From Ricinus communis (Eukaryota > Streptophyta > Magnoliopsida > Malpighiales > Euphorbiaceae), in NCBI RefSeq assembly GCF_019578655.1, contig NC_063258.1, forward strand, positions 20,154,802 through 20,218,801: a stretch of 64,000 nt of DNA, in the 5' to 3' direction. A program made the position numbers and the translations under genes. The notes beneath the pieces are model-generated. The model searched no databases, was not told the DNA's origin, and saw only the letters and a program-made list of their open reading frames with translations. Positions 24,263 to 36,242 of the stretch are shown here, piece after piece. Every line of letters starts with the position of its first letter. Within the stretch, counting starts at the first letter, position 1.

Positions 24263-24280
24263 TGGCGCCGTTGCCAGGGA
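24263..24280 (+). other. Primer-binding site of element 1 (tRNA-Asp)
   Basis: TGGCGCCGTTGCCAGGGA, one base different from the perfect site of element 2, six bases after the LTR. Confidence 0.92.
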
Positions 24281-24409
24281 ATGTTTGAAAACTAAAGTGA
24301 AATTTGCTATTTGTTAATTTTGCCATTTTTTTTATTTTATTTCTGTTTTGTTTGTATATATTTATTTAGTTAAGTTTATGATTCAGGTAATGAATGATAA
24401 GGAGGTTCA

Positions 24410-25694
24410 ATGTTAAATTCAAACTCTTTGTATGACACGTTGGAAAATGGGATCAAGAACCAAGAGAGTGCTAAAAATTAGGATACCCATGCATCTTTAG
24501 AAGCTCGAGTGGAATCGTTTTGCAGGGCTACAGATCAACTCTCCACTCCTATCCTTTCATCTCAAGTTTTTTGTGAATTTTGTTGTGGTTTACATTTGAG
24601 TAATGATTGTCCATTGTATAGTGATGTTGCTCATTGTTCTTATAACTATGAACAGGTGAGTTATACGGGAAGTTGGCCAAATGACTCGTATAGAAGCACC
24701 TACAATCAAGAGTGGAGCACTCATTCACCCTTTGGATGGAGCTTAAATGGCCCAGAACCACTGAATCTCAAAGAACCACATCAAGAAATTTAATCTTGCA
24801 CCTTCAACTCAAGATGAAGAGTTAGTGTCGGAGGAGCTGATGATGAGGTTCATTACAAGTCTCGATGATAGATTCCAACAAACAGAGAGGGTACTTGAAA
24901 GTCAACAAGCCTCCATTAAGAACATAGAGCATCAAGTAGGCTTGATCTTCAAGTTACTAGCTAAAAAGCAATTGGGAACTTCATCAAACACTACTGAATC
25001 TGAGGAACACTTGAGCACCGTCACTTTGCGTTCAGGTGAGAATTTTTCTAGTTTATCTACTATGTTTGACGATGATGCTTCTGTGTAGGATGATTTCTTG
25101 AACATGGAGATGGAACCAAAAAAGGAAGAGGCGAACATGATTCCTTTGAAAGACTATCAATAAGAACGTACATTTGATGATGCTGAGTTGTAGTTAGAGG
25201 AATTTTTGGTGGATTTTCCATAAGTCCCTTCGATGATGGAAGATGAGCACGAGTTATCCAATGAAGAAGTCTTGGAGGAGCTCGAGTTTCTTCTAGCAAG
25301 TGAACCAAGCCAAGGACTAGAGAAAACCATCGACGTTCTTGAAGAAATTCCCAACCGTCGATCCTTCCAATTGGTGAAACTTCAGCTTCAAATTGGAAGA
25401 GCCCCTAGAGCATCATGACTACGTGCAATTATACGAGGAGCGAGTTTTGCCCATCATACTAGCAGCTTGCTTGATAGTCAGGAAGAGGAAATTGACGATT
25501 ATCCCTCTAAGCGGATGCTTGAAGCCATTTGCTTGGAAGAAGGATGGATGGTCGTCGATCACGCCCATTTGCCTTTCACCATAAGTCCAGCTAAGAAGAC
25601 TCATCACATAAAAAAGAAGCGCTTTTGGGAGGCACCCCAATTTTTATCTTTAATTTCTAATATTTTAACCTTTTGTTTTGAAACATTTTATTAG
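24410..25694 (+). pseudogene. Truncated Athila gag-like ORF of family A (element 1 copy)
   Basis: It starts MLNSNSLYDTLEN, unlike the D and E gags. It lacks the capsid block and keeps a knuckle-like CEFCCGLHLSNDC near residue 58, then (after a frameshift near 24795) a Gln-rich helix (DRFQQTERVLESQQASI) and TLRSG. It then jumps to an acidic Leu-rich peptide (LSNEEVLEELEFLLASE) that in elements B and E lies between protease and RT. Thus a deletion joined gag to the post-protease spacer. Stops at 24479, 25086, 25161, 25191 and 25221 disable it; the last four are CAG or CAA in element F. The tail near 25590 (PAKKTHHIKKK) matches the post-pol region of E. Confidence 0.75.
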
Positions 25695-27404
25695 TTTTAG
25701 TTTTCATATTTTATTTAATTTTCGTTTTAGTTTCGATTTTATTTCTTTATTTTATTATTTTCATATTCTACCGAGGAGGCACTGAATTTCCATAACTTCA
25801 GCCTCAATGGATGATCAGGGCAGTCCCCTAGATCTTTCATACATGTCATGCACTTGGATTGTATTGTCTTTGTTCTCTTAGTTGAGCATCCCATGCGGGG
25901 TATCCATAACATTTTACACTAAGGACAGTGTATTTTTCAAGTGTGGGGTGGTTGTGGGTAAATCTTATAACCTACTCTTTCATATGATTCTTAGATATAT
26001 CTGAAATTGCTATCACTAGGTGTTGTGTATTGTTAGGATGTTAGAACACTGTGTTTTTATGCACTTGAGTATGTTATTTTTGAGCTGATTGATGACTTGA
26101 TTTATAGAATTGTAGTTACTTTTCTTTGTTGTTCATTGTCCTTGGAAAACAATTGATGGTGTTTTACACATCAACCCTGCCGGGTTAAACTGGTGTTATT
26201 TAATTTTTTTTCGAATTGTTGAATTTTAACTTAGAACGTTGATAATGTCATATGCATGTGTTTCTTAAGTAATGATTCAATCAATGATGTTGTGAACCAA
26301 TTGCACCTAATACCACACCTCAAAGTGAGATTTTGAGCCTGTTGAGCATTCATTATACTTATGCTCTTTATATTTCTTGTTTGAGTGTGCATTGTACTTG
26401 ACTTTGCTTCCAGAACTTGCTTTGTAATACGTGTTGAAGCTACATGAATATTGTGAATACCATGAGATGATTTGGGCGATTTAGGATTCACCACATTTGA
26501 CCAAAAGCCTATCACCTTATGTTTCCATTAGTTAGCCAGTTTTGAGCCTTAACCTTTTCTTCATAATCTATACCTATACACTTCAATTCTTTACATTTAT
26601 CTTTCCTTTACCCTTATGCTGGAATTTCTTTCTGTGATTTATTCAACTTTATGTGGGATTAAAATGCTAGTTTCTATGTTGGTAAATTCACTAAATCTTT
26701 TTGATATTTTAAATGCTCCCTTTGATCCAATTTGTATTTGTTATTCTTTATGTTTATTCGAGTTGTAGCAAAGTCGCTAATAAGTCGCTAGTTCATTATT
26801 AAAAAAAAGAAAAAAGAAAAAAAGAAGAAGAAGAAAAAAAATATATAATAAACAAAATTCTTTAATTATTTATCTCTTTATTGGATTTAGAGCATTTGCG
26901 AGCGTTATTCTATGAAGTACGGATTTTAGTGAATGATTCTTTTTGTGATCTTAGGCATTTAATCCTTTGAGCATATACTATTGTTTATCGCACCCAATTC
27001 CAGCATTTTCACACTTCCGTCCAAATCTCGCACTTTACCTTAGCCCCATTATAACCTTGGTAAAGACCCTTTGATTTTGGTATTTACTTGTTCGATGAGC
27101 GAAGATATGATTTATGAGAAAGCTTATGGTGAGCGGGTCTTGTGCATTTGTTTGAGGGATTTGTTATTCACCTAATATACACTTTAAGCGACTTGAGTGA
27201 TCCCAGTGAGGCACTGGTTCGTGATGTTTGTATTGAGCTGTCATTTAAGTTATTCATGCATTAATATTATTTCCATTCTCTGTTAATGATTTGCAATTTG
27301 ATTTTATGATTGAGTATCCTTTCGAGATTTGCCTGATCACTATCCGTTGTGGACTAGGGGCATAAATCTGTAGGAATTGCTAACCGCATGAGGTGAGTTG
27401 TTAA
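25695..27404 (+). other. 3' non-coding region of element 1
   Basis: No gene. It contains an internal polypurine-like word CAAGTGTGGGGTG (25938-25950), a conserved box CGGGTTAAACTGGTGTTA (about 26181), a TTAGTTAGCCAGTTTTGAGCC word near 26528 shared with C, E and element 2, and an A/G-rich low-complexity tract (about 26801-26850). Elements 2 and E carry clear relatives. Confidence 0.75.
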
Positions 27405-27443
27405 TTGCTTGAGGACAAGCAATAGCTTAAGTGTGGGGTAATT
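27405..27443 (+). promoter_or_regulatory. Hairpin plus polypurine tract, element 1
   Basis: TTGCTTG/CAAGCAA with loop AGGA (27405-27422), then TAAGTGTGGGGTAATT, ending at the LTR start. Confidence 0.88.
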
Positions 27444-28925
27444 TGATGTGCATAGTTTTACACATATTTGCTTGCATATTATTGCGTATGTTCATAGCAA
27501 TTATTGTGCTTTTATTACCAAATCACCCGTGCTTTGTCTTCTTTTGCATTTCAGGAGCATTTATAGGACCGTCATTGGTGTTTAAGCAATTATAGATCAA
27601 CACGTCTGGAAATGGACGAGAATTCATCAAGATCGGACAAGAGCTCGCGTTGCACACATTGAGCACGGCCTGAGTCAAGGCCGTGCTGACCATCACGGCT
27701 TGGACTCTGGCCGTGACCAACCATTGAAACTTGGTCTTCAAAATAATGGTTTGGGCATGGTTTCCGAGGCCACCACGGCGTCCACCATAGGCTGTGGTGG
27801 CCAGCACCGGCGGGGGCACGGCCATGGTGAAAACCTACTTGGTGAGATCCACAGCCGCGACGGCCTTGACCACGGTCGTGCTGAAACAAAATATATAAGG
27901 AAAATGAATATTTTTAGGGTAAGAAAGAGGAGGAAGGAGTGACATAGAGCCCTGGCGACTGGTTCGGTTTTTGCACAGTATTGAGTGCGAGAGAGAGTTG
28001 CAAGGAGGAAGAATCCCGGAATCACAAGGTTCCGAGTGCAGAACAGTAGTGGTGCAATTCAAGAGGCAATTTGGGAGATTAATCAAAGTGTAGATCCAGA
28101 TTTGGAGCTGTTCATCCAATTCAAGAGAAAAGGGTGTACATGTTTTATTTTCATTATTCTTTCATTGTAATTGATTTCCTAGATTATTTTAAACATGAAC
28201 ATGTTAAGCTAGACTGATTAAATCCATTGGGAATTCTTTACTATGTTGGCTTAATATTATATTGTTGGATTGTTTGAGTTAGTTTTGTATTCTTCTTGCT
28301 TTCAGTATTAATAAGATAATGCATTATTCATGAGACATTGTGAATTGTGTTTTTAGATTGCTTTGTGTGATTGAGAAGTCCATTTGGCAATTGGAATTTT
28401 GAATAGCAAGAACTGGTTAATAATCGCTTAGAGATAAGATAATTAACTAGCCGGATTAAGAATTAACAAAGCTTAATAGAGGCGGATTAAAGCTAAATGC
28501 TAATTTAAGAATCAATAGTTAGGAAGAGATTCTAACTTTAGGTTATTAGATTTAGGAATTCGGTTATCTCGAGAGAGAAACCGAATTCAGTTAAGAATGC
28601 ATCCATGGGTAGCATAATTAGACTCACCAATCCTTTATCTGTTGTTTGATTGCCAACTAGTTTAGGTTCCCTTTGGGTTTTCTTTCTTGTCTTGGTTGTT
28701 TTAGTTATCAATTACTCCTGCATCTCCCTTAGAATTTAGCTTGTAGCTATTAGTTAGTTTAGAAATTATTCATCACTAATTTTAGGTTAATATAACAAAG
28801 AACAAAGGAGTAACTCTGGGCTTTCACTTTCCCGAGGAATACAACCTTGATACTCGCCATTAGTGCTAGACTGCATCGATAGGTACACTGCATTAGATTC
28901 TAGCTAACACAGACAGCACACATCA
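27444..28925 (+). repeat. Family-A 3' LTR of element 1
   Basis: TGATGTGCATAG to GCACACATCA. TATATAAGG lies at 27892. The U5 stem-loop has arms GAATTCGGTT (28556-28565) and AACCGAATTC (28579-28588). Directly followed by the target duplication. Confidence 0.9.
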
Positions 28926-29032
28926 TATTCTTTTTAATTTAGCCATTTACTATTTATTCTTTATTTAATTTTTGTTCAATTTTCTTCTTTTATTCATTTG
29001 TGTTGTTGGTTATTTGTTGTTTCAGGTAGTGT

Positions 29033-29155
29033 ATGACCAAGAGGTCCAATCTTGATCTAGTAGACCCTTTGCCAGAACTAGAACGATCCCTCAGGCAATT
29101 GAAAAAGAGATTGAACGTAGAGGAAAAAGAAGTTCAGATTAGGAAATCCGTATAA
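29033..29155 (+). pseudogene. N-terminus of element C Gag
   Basis: MTKRSNLDLVDPLPELERSL is a clear relative of the element D start MTRSPNPNLTEPL. After about 40 codons the frame reaches a stop and the homology ends near 29150, where minus-strand sequence begins. The ATG follows the same leader type as in D (a GTAGT-TATGAC context). Confidence 0.75.
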
Positions 29156-29419
29156 ACACTCAAATGGCATATAAAACTAAAAAAACTTAAATGAGAATGA
29201 AGATTAAACTAGAAAAAACAATGTTCCAAAACCAATGATTAAAATGTTTAAAAACATAAAATAAAAGTTGGGGTTCCTCCTAAAAGCGCTTCTTTTTTTC
29301 CCTAAGTCATTTAGCTAGACTAATAATGCTTGAGCTAATCTTGTTGATGCAATACAAGGTTGACTCGCTCCTCGAGCTCCAATGAGTCACCATAGTAATG
29401 CTTCAACCTATGTCCATTG

Positions 29420-30540
29420 ACCTTGAAGTATCCCTGTTCTAGATGGTGCAATTCCATTATGCCATATGGTATAACTTCCTGGATAGTGAACGGTCCTCCA
29501 ATGGCTCTTTAGCTTCTCAGGAAAGAGTCGGAGTTGTGAGTTATACAATAACACACTATCCCCAACTTGAAACTCCTTGGTGCTCCTTAGCCTCTTGTCA
29601 TGCCACTTCTTGGTACACTCTTTGTAGACTTAGGAGTTGCCATATGCTTGGTTACGTCACTCTTCCAACTCATTAAGCTGCCCATGTTTATTTTTACATG
29701 CATTATCAACATTAAAATTGCAAATTTCTAAAGCCCACAATGCTTTATGCTCAAGTTCAACAGGCAAATGGCATGCTTTCTCATAAACTAGCCTATATGG
29801 TGTAAAACCAATTGAAGTACGATAGGCCATCCTAAATGCCCACAAGGCATCATCTAGCTTCTCCGCCTAGTCCTTCCTACTCACTCCTATAATTTTCTCT
29901 AAAATCCATTTCAAACCCTTATTAGTAAACTCCACTTGCCCACTGGTTTATAGGTGATAGGGTGTGGAAAACCTGTGTGATACGCCATAGCGTTTAAGCA
30001 CCTTTTCTAACTAGGCATTACAGAAATGATTCCCCCTATCACTAATAAAAGCTCTAGGTGTCCCTAAGCTAGCAAACAGTCTTTTGAGGAATCTTGTAAC
30101 TACCCTAGGATTATCAGTGGGAAAAGCTTGCGCTTTGGCCCATTTAGAAAAGTACTCAATGGCATCCAAGATGTATTTATTGCCATAGGAAGAAGGGAAA
30201 GGTCCCATGAAGTCGATGCCCCAAACATCAAAAATCTCAACAACGTGAATGCTCGTTTGGCGCATCTCATCACGAGTAGAGATGTTACCTGATCTTTGGC
30301 ATGCTTCATAAACCTGGACAAATGCTCTAGCGTCCCTAAAGATCGTCGGCCAGTAAAATCTAGAGTCTAGCACCTTCCTAGCTGTATGATTTGCAGCTTG
30401 AGGACTTCCGGTTGGTCCTTCTTGGCAATTCCTCAAAATCTAGAGGATCTCCTCCCCATGTACACAACGTCGAATAACCTGATCTGTGTAAACTCTAAAC
30501 AAGAAAGGGTCCTCCCAAATGTAGTATTTCAATTTAAAAA
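29420..30540 (-). pseudogene. Integrase of the inverted segment B, decayed
   Basis: Read on the minus strand: an altered zinc-binding part ([15 protein letters not shown], then YEACQR where E has CDACQR), a catalytic core with [18 protein letters not shown] and a TSGQVE-like motif, and a C-terminal part with TPYRLVYEKACHLPVELEH. This is the D,D-35-E integrase of Ty3/gypsy elements that would join cDNA to the genome. Stops occur within the core (for example just after HFCNA). The first Cys of the CXXC pair is Tyr. It is clearly inactive. Confidence 0.85.
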
Positions 30541-30689
30541 AGAATTTCTTCTTTAATTGAAATGTCATACCCTTTGGAAAGACTTTAGCAATCAGATAGT
30601 TTGCAAAATCAGAAAACCAAGGGATATCAGAATTAACCTAAACTGAGCAAAGGAACTCATCCAAAAAATTATCATCAATCGCACTCTCA

Positions 30690-31516
30690 TCAAGCGCCTC
30701 CAAAGTCAAGTTCTAGCATAGAAAGGTGGTCTGTTGCTAAGTTCTCAGCACCTTTATTATCCTTGATCTCAATATTAAACTCTTGCAACAACATAATCCG
30801 ATGAATAAGTCTAGGCTTTGCATCATTCTTGCTAAACAAGTACCTGAGTGCGGAATGGTCCATATAGACCTCAGTCTTTGATAGCACCAAATAAGATATG
30901 AACTTGTCAAATGCAAAAGCAATAGTTATAAGCTCCTTTCAGTGGTGGTGTAGTGCTCCTAGGCATCAGTCAGCTCCAACTGCAAAATCACTAGCATTGC
31001 ACATAAGCCCAAATGACAGCTCCCAATTAAGTAAGACCACAATCGGGGATGTTGTTAATTTCTCCTTCAACAACTCAAAAGCATGCAAACAATCATTAGA
31101 AAATACAAAAGGTGCATCTTTTATAAGCAATTGAGTTAAAGGTCTAGCACTCTTAGAGAAGTCCTTAATAAACCTCCCATAGAAACCTGCATGACCTAAA
31201 AAACTCCTAACAGCCTTAACTAAACTAGGTGGGGGTAATTTAGTAATAGTATCAAACCTTGGCAACCTCCATCCCCTCACATAAAATTTTGTGTTCCAAC
31301 GCTATACCTTCCCTAATCATAAAATGACACTTTTCTCAATTAAGGACTAGGTTAGCATCCACACAAGCATGCGTTCTAGATTATGTAAACAGTTAGTAAA
31401 AGAGTTACCAAATATAGAAAACAGCAATACACACTCGAAAGCCTATTGCCGTTTTAATCGGTATAAACTCGTCCTTCTCATTTTTGAACATGTTCATACC
31501 TCCCTTTTTGGAAAAT
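30690..31516 (-). pseudogene. C-terminal RT and RNase H of segment B
   Basis: The minus strand carries [27 protein letters not shown] (RT thumb/connection), LMCNASDFAVGA and [19 protein letters not shown] (RNase H). The expected first RNase H Asp is Asn (MCNASD), as in element E. The block ends at 31516, where element 2 is inserted in the RT; the other half of the RT begins at 37719. Confidence 0.85.
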
Positions 31517-33020
31517 TGATGTGTGCTACTCGTGTTAGCTACAATCTAAGGCAGTGTACCTATCGATGCAGTCTAGCACTAATGGCGAGTATCAAGGTCG
31601 TATTCCTCGGGAAAGCGAAAGCCCAGAGTTACTTCTTTGTTCTTTGTTATATTAACCTAAAATGGATGATGAATAAATTCTAAACTAACTATTAACTACG
31701 AGCTAAGTTCTAAGGGAGATGCAGGAGTAATTGATAAGTGAAATAATCAAGACAATAAGACAAACCCAAAGGGAATCTAAACTAGTTGGCATCCGAACAA
31801 AAGATAAAGGATCAGTGAGTCTAATTATGCTACCCGTGATCTATTCTTAACCGAATTCGGTTTCTCTCTCTCGATAACCGAATTCCTAAACCTAATAACC
31901 TAAAGTTGGAATCTCTTCCTAACGATTGATTCTTAAATTAGCATTAAGCTTTAATCCGCCTCTATTAAGCTTTGTTAATTCTTAATCCGACTAGTTAATT
32001 ATCCTTATCTCTAAGCGATTATTAACCGCCTTGTTATTCAAAGTTCCAATTGCCAAACGGATTTCTCAATCTCATAAAGCAATCTAAACATCACAATTCA
32101 CAACGTCTCATGAATAATGCATAATCTTATTCATACTGAAAACAAGAAGAATACAAAACCAACTCAAACAATCCAACAATATAATATCAAGCCAACATAG
32201 TAAAGAAATCCCAATGGATTAAATCAGTCTAGCTAAACATGTTCATGTTTAAAACAATCTAGGAAATCAATTACAATGAAAGAATAATGAAAATAAAACA
32301 TGTACACCCTTTTCTCTCGAATTGGATGAATACCCAAACTGGATCTACACTTTGATTAACCTCCCAAACTGCCTCTTGAATTGCTCCACTACTGTTTTGC
32401 ACTCGGAATCTTACGATTCTGGGATTCTTACTCACTGCAACTCTCTCTCGCACTCAGTATTGTGCAGAAACCGAACCAGCCACTAGGGCTCTATGTCACT
32501 TCTTTTTTTTCCCCTCTTACTTAAGAAGAACTCATTTTCTCTTATATATTTAACTCAAAGACGGCCAAGTCCAGCCGAAACCGTGGATCTCACCAAGTAG
32601 GGTTTCACCACGTCTGCAGTGTTCTCCGTGTTGGCCACCACGCCGCATTCGGTGTTTCAGCCGTGTTGGCCACCGGCCGTGTTTCTACCGTGTTGGCCAC
32701 CACGGGCCGTCAAGGCCGTGGTGGCTACGGAAACCGTGCCCAAAGTGCCAATTTCAAGAATCAAAGTTAATGGTTGAGCACGGCCGGAGTCCAGGCCGTG
32801 CTCAATGTATGCATTACGGGCTCTTGTCCGATCTTGATGAATTCTCGTCCGTTTCCGCACGTATTGATCTATAATTGCTTAAACAATGATGATGGTCCTA
32901 TAAATGTTCCTGAAATGCAAAAGAACATAAAACACGGGTGATCTGGGAATAAAAGCACAATAATTGCTAAGAACATACGCAATAATATGCAAGCAAATAT
33001 GTGTAAAACTATGCTCATCA
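31517..33020 (-). repeat. Family-A 3' LTR of element 2
   Basis: Plus strand TGATGTGTGCTACTCG to TATGCTCATCA. TATA box on the minus strand at about 32541-32548. The GC-rich palindromic block lies at about 32560-32830. Element on minus strand, so this is the downstream LTR. Confidence 0.92.
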
Positions 33021-33059
33021 AATTACCCCACACTTAAGCTATTGCTTGTCCTCAAGCAA
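33021..33059 (-). promoter_or_regulatory. Hairpin plus polypurine tract, element 2
   Basis: Minus strand: TTGCTTGAGGACAAGCAA (33059-33042) then TAAGTGTGGGGTAATT, ending at the LTR. Confidence 0.88.
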
Positions 33060-33639
33060 TTAACAACTCACCTCATAAAACTACAGTTAGCAATTCCTTT
33101 CAGTTTATGCCCCTAGTCCACAACAGAGAGTATTCAACACATCTCAAAGGATACTCAATCATAAATCAAATTAAAAATCATTAACAAAGAATGGAAATAA
33201 TATTAATGCATGAGTAACTTAAATGACAACTCAACACCAACATCATGAACCAATGCCTCAGAGGGATCACTCAAGTCGCTCAAAGTGTATATTAGGTAAA
33301 TAACAAATCCCTCAAAGCAAATGCACAAGACCCGCTCACCATAAGCTTGCTCATAAATCATATCTTCGCTACTGTGAATAAGTAAATACCAAAATCAAAG
33401 GGTCTTTACCAAGGTTGTAATGGGGCTAGGGCAAAGGTACGGAGATTTGGATAGAAGTATGAAAATGCTGGAATTCGTGCGATAAACAATAGTATATGCT
33501 CAAAGGATTAAATGCCTAAGATCACAAAAAGAATCATTCACTAAAATCCCTACTTCATAGAATAACGCTCACAAATGCTCTAAATCCAATAAAAAGATAA
33601 ATAATTAAAGAGATTTGTTTATTATATATATTTTTTCCT

Positions 33640-33671
<32 letters not shown>

Positions 33672-34860
33672 AAATGAACTAGCAGCTTATTAGCGACCGC
33701 CGCATACAACTCGAATAAACATAAAAAGTAACAAATACAAATTGGATCAAGGGAGCATTTAAAATATCAAAAGATTTAGTGAATTTACCAACATAGCAAC
33801 TAGCATTTTAATCCCACATAAAGTCGAATATATCACGGAAAGAAATTCCAGTATAAGGGTAAAGGAAAGATAAATGTAAAGAATGGTATAATTGAAGTGT
33901 ATAGGTGTAGATTATGAAGAAAAGGTTAAGGCTCAAAAATTGGCTAACTAATGGAAACATAAGGTGGTAGGCTTTTGGTCAAATGTGGGGAATCCTAAAT
34001 CGCCCAAATCATCTCATGGTATTCACAATATTCATGTAACTTCAACATGCATTACAAAGCAAGTTCTAGGAGCAAAGTTAAGTACAATGCACACTCAAAC
34101 AAGAAATATAAAGAGCATAAGCATAATGAATGCTCAACCGGCTCAAAATCTCACTTTCGGTGTGGTATTAGGTGCAGTTGGTTCAAACATCATTAATTGA
34201 ATCATTATTTAAGAAACACATGCATATGATATTATCAACGTTCTAAGTTAAAATTCGACAATTCGAAAAATAATTAAATAACACCGGTTTAACCTGGCAG
34301 GGTTGATGTGTAAAACACCATAAATTGTTTTCCAAAGACAATGAACAACAAAGAAAAGTAACTATAATTCTATAAATCAAGTCATCAATCAGCTCAAAAT
34401 TAGCATACTCAAGTGCATAAAAACACAATGTCCTAACATCTCCTAAAAATACACAACACCTAGCCATAGCAATTAACAATCCATATAAGAGATTAGGGTT
34501 TACCCATAAGCACCCCACACTTAAAGAACACACTGTCCTCAGTGTAAAATGTTATGGATACCCCGCATGGAATGCTCAACTAAGAGAACAAAAGCAATAC
34601 AATCTAAGTGCATGACATGTATGAAAAATAAAGTAAATAAATACAGGAAAAATAAAAAGATCTAGGGGATCGCCTGATCATCCATCGAGGCCGATGTCAG
34701 GAAATTCAAAGGCCTCCTCAGTGAATCCGAAAATAATAAAATAAAGAAATAAAATCAAAACTGAAAATATGAAAACTAAAACTAATAAAATGTTTCAAAA
34801 CAAAAGGTTAAAAAAAATTAGAAATTAAAGATAAAAATTGGGGTGCCTCCCAAAAGTGCT
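33060..34860 (-). other. 3' non-coding region of element 2
   Basis: No gene. On the minus strand it carries the internal polypurine-like word CTTTAAGTGTGGGGTG (34526-34511) and the box GGTTAAACCGGTGTTA (about 34300-34280). A T-run of about 28 bases lies at 33643-33669. The layout copies the 3' region of element 1. Confidence 0.78.
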
Positions 34861-34869
34861 TCTTTTTAT

Positions 34870-36051
34870 GTAATGAGTCTTCTTACCGGACTCATGGTGA
34901 AAGGCAAATGGGCGTGATCGACGACCATCCATCCTTCTTCCAAGCAAATGGCTTCAAGTATCCGCTTAGAGGGATAATCGTCAATGTCCTCTTCCGACTA
35001 TCAAGCAAGTCGCCACTATGATGGGCAAGACTCGCTCTCGTATAATTGCATGTAGTCATGATGCTCTAGGGCTCTTCCAATTTGAAAGTCAAGTTTCACC
35101 AATTGGAAGGATTGACGGTTGGGCAATTTCTTCAGAACGTCAATGGTTTCCTCTAGTCCTTGTCTTGGTTCACTTGCTAGAAGAAACTCGAGCTCCTCCA
35201 AGACTTCTTCATTGGATAACTCATGCTCATCTTCCATCATCGAACGGACTTGTGGAAAATCCACCAAAAATTCCTCTAACCGCAACTCAAAGATCATCAA
35301 CCAGACATTCCAGTTTGGTAGTCTTTCGGAGGGATTATGTTTGCCTCTTCCTTTCTAGTTCCATCTCCATGTTCAAGAAATCGTCCGCACATAAGCATTA
35401 TCGTCAAACATAATAGATAAACCAGAAAAATTCTCACCGAACGCATAAAGTGACGGCTACCAAATGTTCCTCGGATTCAGAGCGTTGATAGAGTTCTCGA
35501 TGGCTCTTCAGTAGTAACTTGAAGATTAAGCCTACTTGATGCTCTATGTTATTAATCGAGGCTTGTTGATCTTCAAGTATCCTCTCCGCTTGTTGGAATC
35601 TATCATCAAGACTTGTAATGAACCTCATCATCGGCCTCCTCCGACACTAACTCTTCATCTTGAGTTGAAGGTGCAAGAGTAGGCCGATGTGGTTGCCGAG
35701 ATTCCGGTGGTTCCGGGCCATCTAAGCTCCATCCATAGGGTGAATGAGTACTCCACTCTTGATTATAGGTGCTTCCATACGAGTGACTTGGCCAATTGCC
35801 CGTATAATTCACCTGTTCACATTTATAAGAATAAGGAGTAAAATCAGTGCACAATGGACAATCATTACTCAAATGTAAACCACAACAAAATTCATAAAAG
35901 ACTTGAGATGAAAGGATAGGAGAAGAGAGTTGATCGGCAAAAACGATTCCACTCGAGCATCTAAAGATGCACGGGCATCCCAATTTTTAGCACTCTCTTG
36001 GTTCCTATTCTCATTTTCCAATGCGTCATACAAAGATTTTGAGTTTAGCAT
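34870..36051 (-). pseudogene. Truncated Athila gag-like ORF of family A (element 2 copy)
   Basis: It begins MLNSKSLYDALENENRNQES at 36051, then a frameshift near 35950. The knuckle reads YEFCCGLHLSNDC, with the first Cys changed to Tyr. A STQDEELVSEE stretch, a Gln-rich helix, and the DEHELSNEEVLEELEF peptide near 35250 follow, then a tail (RILEAICLEEGWMVVDHA) near 34950. There is no capsid, protease, RT or integrase. The ORF is better preserved than in element 1 but still broken, so trans-mobilisation by an autonomous Athila is inferred. Confidence 0.75.
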
Positions 36052-36218
36052 TGAACCTCCTTATCATTCACTATCTGAATCATAAACTTAAGCTAAATAA
36101 ATATGTACAAATAAAATAAAATAAATAAACAAATAAAAATAAAAATCATAAAATAATAAGAAAGAAAAAAAATGGCTAAATTAACAAATAGCAAATTTCA
36201 CTCTAGTTTTCAAACAAT

Positions 36219-36236
36219 TCCCCGGCAACGGCGCCA
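36219..36236 (-). other. Primer-binding site of element 2, perfect tRNA-Asp match
   Basis: Minus strand TGGCGCCGTTGCCGGGGA, fully complementary to the 3' end of plant tRNA-Asp including CCA. Six bases separate it from the 5' LTR. Confidence 0.95.
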
Positions 36237-36242
36237 AAAACT

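Larger units (their letters stand above)
22804..28925 (+). mobile_element. Element 1: non-autonomous family-A LTR retrotransposon inserted in the leader of C
   Basis: Two family-A LTRs (1453 and 1482 bases) flank a 3.2-kb internal region with PBS, a gag remnant and PPT but no protease, RT or integrase. The flanks TGTTC (22799-22803) and TATTC (28926-28930) form a 5-base target duplication with one mismatch. Sequence on either side resumes the C leader and its gag start at 29033. By eye about nine differences separate the first 205 bases of the two LTRs, so it is much older than element 2. Confidence 0.9.
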
